Shown piece after piece: positions 59,666 through 64,000 of a stretch of DNA of 64,000 bases. Within the stretch, counting starts at the first letter, position 1, and each line of letters starts with the position of its first letter. Under the pieces are notes generated by a model, which worked only from the letters and a program-made list of their open reading frames with translations, made no database searches and was not told the DNA's origin. Origin of the DNA: Coprenecus sp902388455 (lineage in GTDB: Bacteria > Bacteroidota > Bacteroidia > Bacteroidales > UBA932); NCBI GenBank assembly GCA_963931615.1, contig OZ007032.1, positions 1,116,001 to 1,180,000 of the forward strand, in the 5' to 3' direction. A program made the position numbers and the translations under genes.

Positions 59666-59682
59666 GTGTCATATGGTGACAC
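59666..59682. promoter_or_regulatory. Palindromic operator-like site GTGTCA-N5-TGACAC
   Basis: This perfect 6-bp dyad in GTGTCATATGGTGACAC is embedded in further GGTG repeats, between the oriT candidate and parA. Symmetry and position suggest binding of a dimeric regulator of the divergent mob and tra operons. Confidence 0.45.
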
Positions 59683-60029
59683 AGGTCGTCACCACCCCCG
59701 GATGATGGTGGTTATTCGGAAAAATCCCTTTTTATTTGCAGCGTGAACGGATGAAACCGGGTCTCCAATAGTGGAATGATGGTCATGTTGTCCGATGCTT
59801 CCGTTTGCGGTCGGGATAGTGGAAACAATGTCGGATATGACGGTTGTCGGAATGTCATGACCAACAGACCGGCCATTAACGGAAAGTCGGATATGGTAAC
59901 GGATACACTGTCGACCGGAAGGATGGACACGATAACGGATGCGGTATCAGACGGACGGTCAGAGGCGTTCACGGATTGACGGATGGATGAAACAGACATT
60001 TATTCAATAACCATTAAAAAAGAAAGATT

Positions 60030-60794
60030 ATGAGCAAAGAACCTTTATTCGTTGCAATCAGCAACCAGAAAGGCGGGGTCGGAAAATCGGCCCTTACGGT
60101 AGTGCTTGCCAGCTACTTCCATTTCGAGAAAGACCTGAACGTGGCAATCATTGACTGCGACTCACCCCAGCACAGCCTTGTGCGCATGAGGGAGCGGGAC
60201 AAGAAAACCGTCACAGGCAGCGCCTATTACCAGCAATTGCTGCGGCAGCAGTGGGAACGTATACAGAAGAAGGCGTATCCCATTGTCGGCTCCACAGCGG
60301 AAAAGGCAAGGGAGGCGGCGGACGCGGTTGCCGCAAGCGGGGACTATGACCTTGTATTCGTGGACCTGCCGGGAACGGTGGAGTCCTCAGGGGTGTTCCG
60401 CACCATCGTCAATATGGATTATGTCCTGACTCCCACCATTCCCGACCTCATCATCATGCAGAGTACGCTCGCCTTCTCGACCACGGTGCTTGATTATGTC
60501 AGAAGCAGGAAAGATGTGCCGCTCAAGGACATTCTCTTCTTCTGGAACAGGATGAAGAAGCGTACCAACGTGGGAATCTACAAGTCCTATTCGGAAGTCA
60601 TGAAGGAACTGCGCCTGACTGTCCTCGACAGCACGCTTCCCGACCTGTGCCGCTATGAGAAAGAAATCACCCATTCCCAACGCGCCTTTTTCCGCTGTAC
60701 CCTGCTGCCTCCTCCCGCCAGGCAGCTTGAAGGAAGCGGTCTGGCGGAACTGGCGGAGGAACTTATTGTCAAACTTAAACTGAAACAGCCATGA
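60030..60794 (+). CDS. ParA-family ATPase (TraA position of the tra operon)
   Basis: This 254-residue ParA/MinD-type ATPase has a deviant Walker A SNQKGGVGKSALT, VAIIDCDSPQHS, and a Walker-B-like LVFVDLPGTVE. It opens the plus-strand transfer operon, as traA does in CTnDOT. It may help position the element or transfer apparatus. It overlaps the next gene by 4 bases. Confidence 0.9.
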   Translation: MSKEPLFVAISNQKGGVGKSALTVVLASYFHFEKDLNVAIIDCDSPQHSLVRMRERDKKTVTGSAYYQQLLRQQWERIQKKAYPIVGSTAEKAREAADAVAASGDYDLVFVDLPGTVESSGVFRTIVNMDYVLTPTIPDLIIMQSTLAFSTTVLDYVRSRKDVPLKDILFFWNRMKKRTNVGIYKSYSEVMKELRLTVLDSTLPDLCRYEKEITHSQRAFFRCTLLPPPARQLEGSGLAELAEELIVKLKLKQP

Positions 60795-61222
60795 CAAAGA
60801 AAAAGGTGGAGGTGGATGAGGACATCCTCAAGGATATCATTGTCGGGGAGATTCCCGTCTTCGGCAGGGAGATGCCTGCGGAAGAGAGTACGGGACAGCC
60901 GGAAACGGAAGCCCCTCCCGCCACAGAACCGGCCGGCCAGCCGCCGGGAAAGACCGTCTCTGCAAAGTCCAGGAAAAAGAAAGAGGAAACGGATTGTTAC
61001 AGGGAAAGGTTCCTGGTCAATATTCCGGCATCCAACCGTTCCCATGTCTATATAAACCGCGAGGTGGCTGAATGCATCAAGCGTGTCCTTCCGGTCATCG
61101 CTCCGGACATGAGCATATCCGGATACATAAGCAATATCCTCGTGGATCACATCCAACGGCATTGGGAGGAAATCAGCGAATTATACAACAAAGAATATTA
61201 CAAGCCATTAAAACCGTTTTAG
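60791..61222 (+). CDS. DUF3408 conjugal transfer protein
   Basis: This 143-residue protein has an acidic/Pro-rich N-terminal half and a DUF3408 C terminus (HVYINREVAECIKRVLPVIA, MSISGYISNILVDH). DUF3408 resembles ribbon-helix-helix DNA-binding proteins and always sits after parA in this ICE family. The paralogue follows 2 bases downstream. Confidence 0.87.
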   Translation: MTKKKVEVDEDILKDIIVGEIPVFGREMPAEESTGQPETEAPPATEPAGQPPGKTVSAKSRKKKEETDCYRERFLVNIPASNRSHVYINREVAECIKRVLPVIAPDMSISGYISNILVDHIQRHWEEISELYNKEYYKPLKPF

Positions 61223-61224
61223 AC

Positions 61225-61680
61225 ATGACACAGATTGTTTTTCAAGCAGCAGCCATCGCCTGCTGCATTTACACCGCTTACAGAATCGTACTTTTTATAG
61301 TCAGGAAATCGCGTAAGACAGAAAAAGCTTCACAAAGGGTTTCTGCCTCTCCTGACAGGATAATTGAGGGGATTGAACCGGATAATGGTGAGGAGTGTGT
61401 ATCCGTACCTCCCGTCATGGAATGTATCAAGGAAGTGAATATCCGACATTCGCTGATATCGCTATACACGGCCACCTATCTGGACTGCAAGCCTGTCGGC
61501 AGCCGTGCCCAGGTCTATATCAGCAAAGATAACCATGCCCTTATCAGACGTTTCTTATCCGTTGTCGCTCCTGATGTGCCTATCTCCGGTTATGTGAACA
61601 AGGTTGTGGAGGAACATCTGAGAAATTACCGTGATGAGATATCCCAATTACATTCGGACAGCATAAGCAAACCGCTATGA
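61225..61680 (+). CDS. DUF3408-like transfer protein with N-terminal membrane helix
   Basis: This 151-residue protein starts with a membrane helix (MTQIVFQAAAIACCIYTAY). It ends in a DUF3408-like domain (AQVYISKDNHALIRRFLSVV, VPISGYVNKVVEEH) paralogous to the previous gene. I chose the ATG at 61225; the frame is open upstream inside the preceding gene. The membrane anchor could tether DNA or relaxosome to the envelope, which is inference. Confidence 0.82.
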   Translation: MTQIVFQAAAIACCIYTAYRIVLFIVRKSRKTEKASQRVSASPDRIIEGIEPDNGEECVSVPPVMECIKEVNIRHSLISLYTATYLDCKPVGSRAQVYISKDNHALIRRFLSVVAPDVPISGYVNKVVEEHLRNYRDEISQLHSDSISKPL

Positions 61681-62450
61681 TTATGGAAACGACACTTTAT
61701 TTTACGGTAAAGGCGGTATGTGCCATTTATGTGCTGTCACACTTGTGGACAATCATCTTCGGCCGGCGGATGTACGGGATATGGGAGCGTCTTTTCAGAT
61801 TGATGCGGATTGTCCGCATCCGGCTATGGAAATGCCGCAGGAAACGCATGGAGCAGGTGGGTCGCAATGCCTGCGGAAAAGGAAGACATAAAATACTGGA
61901 GGCAGGGACAGGCATCTCACGGGGAAAATCCAGACTGGATATGCCGACTTCTTTTTCCTCAGATGATGACGTTATAGGCAAGACGAATGTTGTCTATCTG
62001 GAAGATCCGAGCACCGTGAAACCGGTCCCGGTCCGTTCCGAACCAATGGAGGAAGTTCCAATAGAGGAAGACGGGGATATCAGTTCCGATGATGTGGAAC
62101 AGGTGAACAATGGACTTACGGTCGAGGACTGGGAGGAACTGATGGCACCTGTGGATGCCGAACCTGATCCGGAGTTTTGCACGGCCTTGACATTCGAGGA
62201 GATAAACAACGTTGCGGAGATTCTTGACTCCGACATCCAGGATGAGCAGAAGGCTGTCCGTGCCGCCACAACCATACATCATAAGATGCAGGAGACGGTC
62301 ATACTCTCTTTCCTTACGGACAAACTGAGCAATCAGGAAAAGGTACACCAGTTGCTCAACGAATATTTGGACGAATCCGGCAGGCCGCTTGCAAAGCGGA
62401 AGTTCACATCTAAGAGAATAAATGCTTTCAATATAGATAAATTCGTTTAA
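61677..62450 (+). CDS. DUF4122-type conjugal transfer protein (TraD position)
   Basis: This 257-residue protein has one N-terminal membrane helix (TVKAVCAIYVLSHLWTIIF), a basic stretch (RLWKCRRKRMEQ), an acidic linker and a conserved C-terminal domain (EPDPEFCTALTFEEINNV, then QETVILSFLTDKLSNQEKV). It overlaps the previous gene by 4 bases. In related ICEs traE follows; here an opposite-strand AT-rich gene intervenes. Confidence 0.8.
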   Translation: MIMETTLYFTVKAVCAIYVLSHLWTIIFGRRMYGIWERLFRLMRIVRIRLWKCRRKRMEQVGRNACGKGRHKILEAGTGISRGKSRLDMPTSFSSDDDVIGKTNVVYLEDPSTVKPVPVRSEPMEEVPIEEDGDISSDDVEQVNNGLTVEDWEELMAPVDAEPDPEFCTALTFEEINNVAEILDSDIQDEQKAVRAATTIHHKMQETVILSFLTDKLSNQEKVHQLLNEYLDESGRPLAKRKFTSKRINAFNIDKFV

Positions 62451-62529
62451 TTATTTCTTTCGGCTGTCATATTTTCAAGGATATGTTGATATAATATCAG
62501 CATATCTTTTCTATTTAAATTTCAGATAG

Positions 62530-64000
62530 TTAATTCATCAAAGGTGTACGTCCGGGTATTGTAAGTTCTTCTTCAAATTTGCGCGTTTGTTCTCTTGCCT
62601 GTTTTAGCTTTTCCACCTGCAAAGTTGCCCATGCGCTTACTTTTGGTAATCGGTGGTTAACCAATGTTTCAACAAGTCTGATTCGAGTATCATAAATAAG
62701 TAAAGCAGAACCTGTTGATGCAAATGAGCCGAGTTTGTCTCCAAGTGCTGTTAGCACAAAATTCCTATTACCATAGAGATTAATTAATTGAATCACTATG
62801 TCAGAAAAATTGTTTCCATTTAGCATTGGCGCGATTGACATAAGACGATATGCATTGACATCTGGATTCTTTGCACACCAATCAAGCAAAGCTTGTTCAT
62901 GTTCTTTCTTAAAAATCAGGCTTGGGAATTTGTTGTATATTGACATGCTTCCAAGTACCCAATAAAGTTTAGAGAATTTGCCTTCTTCATCGTTCTCTGA
63001 GGACATAGCATTTGCTAAGATATTCCATGTTACTTCAAAGTATTTTTCAAGTAAGATAGAAAGAATCTCTTCTACATTATAGTTTATCGAAATATTTTGA
63101 CTTGCTACTATATAATCAATAATTCCAGACATCACGCTTTTTGCTAACTGGTCCCGTTTACCGTTTGTGAGCAGGGAGCAAAGCACTTGAGTATAATGTG
63201 GATTTTGCATCAACTCTTGCATTTTGCCTATTGATTTAAATACTTCTCGTTCAAATATTTTTTCAAACTTTGAATTTTCTTTATATCTTCCATTCAGATA
63301 TACTGTTGATACCATATGCAACACCGTTTCATATGAGTTTGGCAAACTTAACAAACGAGAAAGAAAATCAGCGGATTCATCGGATGTCAACGTTGTTATT
63401 GGAGAAAAATTCCAAAAACTTATAAAGTTTGAAATATCTGCTTCATGGGTGAGCACCAAGTCATATAGTATATTAACATATTTACCTTGGAACTTATAAT
63501 CTCTGATAGCTACAATAGGGAAAAGAAGATTATAGCGTCCTTGTTGTTTGACTATATCAAATGTTTGCGCAAATACATCTTCATCTACCATTGCCATAAA
63601 ATCAACAATGATGCTAGTACATTTCTCAGGTAAAACTTCTAACGAATTCTTTATAAATTCCTTTTGCTCTTCTTTGCTTAGTAGAGTAGCAAGTTTTCTG
63701 CCAAACTGCTGAGCTTGATATGTTTTACAGTTATAGATAACTCGCAGAGTGTCCTTGGTGAAGAGTTTTTTTTCTGCCATTTCAACTGCTAGAGCTTCAT
63801 ATTTAGCATTCTTCTTTTCATACTTTATGTCCTTAAAGTCAAAATCAGAACCATAAAACTTCTCAACCATTGAGAATCTCGCCTCAAATGTATCCTTTGT
63901 TAAACTATTTATTAGGGCTTGCAGTTCGTCTTTAATTTTATCACAGTATACTATTTTTTGATCTTTTAGAGCGAAGTATAGGTTTTCTTTCATGTTCTCC
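62530..64000 (-). CDS. Partial large AT-rich protein, unrecognised (possible defence cargo)
   Basis: The frame is open to the window edge, with no stop between the Met at 63993 and 64000, so this is probably the C-terminal part of a longer protein. The visible 490 or so residues are predicted almost all helical, HEAT-like, and end with a charged coil (VSAWATLQVEKLKQAREQTR). No catalytic motif is seen. The low GC, opposite strand and position inside the tra operon suggest acquired cargo. Large helical C termini of this kind occur in NTPase-type phage-defence sensors, which is only a guess. Confidence 0.6.
   Translation of the reverse strand, partial: ENMKENLYFALKDQKIVYCDKIKDELQALINSLTKDTFEARFSMVEKFYGSDFDFKDIKYEKKNAKYEALAVEMAEKKLFTKDTLRVIYNCKTYQAQQFGRKLATLLSKEEQKEFIKNSLEVLPEKCTSIIVDFMAMVDEDVFAQTFDIVKQQGRYNLLFPIVAIRDYKFQGKYVNILYDLVLTHEADISNFISFWNFSPITTLTSDESADFLSRLLSLPNSYETVLHMVSTVYLNGRYKENSKFEKIFEREVFKSIGKMQELMQNPHYTQVLCSLLTNGKRDQLAKSVMSGIIDYIVASQNISINYNVEEILSILLEKYFEVTWNILANAMSSENDEEGKFSKLYWVLGSMSIYNKFPSLIFKKEHEQALLDWCAKNPDVNAYRLMSIAPMLNGNNFSDIVIQLINLYGNRNFVLTALGDKLGSFASTGSALLIYDTRIRLVETLVNHRLPKVSAWATLQVEKLKQAREQTRKFEEELTIPGRTPLMN

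Larger units (their letters stand above)
59403..60029. other. Divergent mobA-parA intergenic region with candidate oriT
   Basis: This 627-base gap contains the large inverted repeat at 59450-59504, a second AAATTGTGTTTTGACCC resembling part of its arm, and the short palindrome at 59666. A stretch from about 59800 to 59990 is rich in imperfect CGGATA/GGACGG words. Promoters for the divergent mob and tra operons must lie here. Frames at 59712-59999 look like translated repeats, not protein. Confidence 0.5.

Noticed and set aside
59712..59999. Open frames on both strands next to parA
   Set aside because: Their sequence is a translation of short imperfect GGAT-type repeats with no protein-like hydrophobic pattern.
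1..64000. CRISPR arrays, rRNA or tRNA genes
   Set aside because: No regularly spaced direct repeats and no rRNA- or tRNA-like segments were recognised anywhere in the window.

Overview
The window looks like a gut Bacteroidales chromosome carrying a CTnDOT-type integrative conjugative element (ICE). This rests on Bacteroidetes-type -7 promoter boxes (TAnnTTTG), BtuB/BtuG and DUF5074 surface lipoproteins, RteA/RteB regulators, MobA/MobB/MobC, DUF3408/DUF4122 transfer genes and GG-Bacteroidales peptide-modification genes. The species cannot be named from the sequence alone.

Region 1 (about 1-9.4 kb) is host chromosome devoted to vitamin B12. It holds a DUF2284 metal-binding protein, a corrinoid adenosyltransferase (cobO), and a minus-strand operon headed by a cobalamin riboswitch: btuB, btuG, a third surface lipoprotein and two more DUF5074 beta-propeller lipoproteins.

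Region 2 (about 9.4-18.4 kb) is the left end of the ICE: two tandem tyrosine recombinases, three small excisionase-like HTH proteins, an orphan gene, the rteB/rteA two-component pair, and a decayed PLP-aminotransferase.

Region 3 (about 18.4-38.2 kb) is a cargo island for ribosomally made, modified peptides (RiPPs). On the plus strand is a GG-Bacteroidales radical-SAM system: three CxCxC precursor genes (one frameshifted), a retropepsin-like protease, a radical SAM/SPASM maturase, a pseudo-rSAM partner, a GLPGLI protein and an outer-membrane receptor. Convergent to it on the minus strand is a second, visibly AT-rich module: a B12-binding radical SAM enzyme with an unusual CX4CX2C motif, a GalNAc-transferase-like glycosyltransferase, a second retropepsin-like protease and a Gly-Gly precursor. 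This module runs into a SPASM-only fragment and a complete C39-peptidase ABC transporter/HlyD/TolC exporter. Broken IS5- and IS481-type transposases mark its outer edge.

Region 4 (about 39.3-62.5 kb) is the ICE maintenance and transfer backbone: a PRTRC cassette, topB, DUF4099/DUF3945, mobC, mobB, mobA, a candidate oriT, parA, two DUF3408 genes and a DUF4122 gene. Three intergenic imperfect palindromes of about 171-174 bp with related cores lie beside backbone genes. The backbone is interrupted by an Abi_2 phage-defence gene, an IS256-type element and a third RiPP locus that is also AT-rich. That locus holds a class II lanthipeptide synthetase whose cyclase domain has lost its zinc ligands, two nearly identical Gly-Gly precursors and a CPBP membrane protease. 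The right edge holds the 3' part of a long unrecognised AT-rich gene, possibly defence cargo.

Taken together, the element carries three different peptide-modification chemistries and one full exporter whose C39 peptidase could process all the Gly-Gly leaders. It is integrated next to a B12 uptake locus and itself carries a cobalamin-type radical SAM enzyme.
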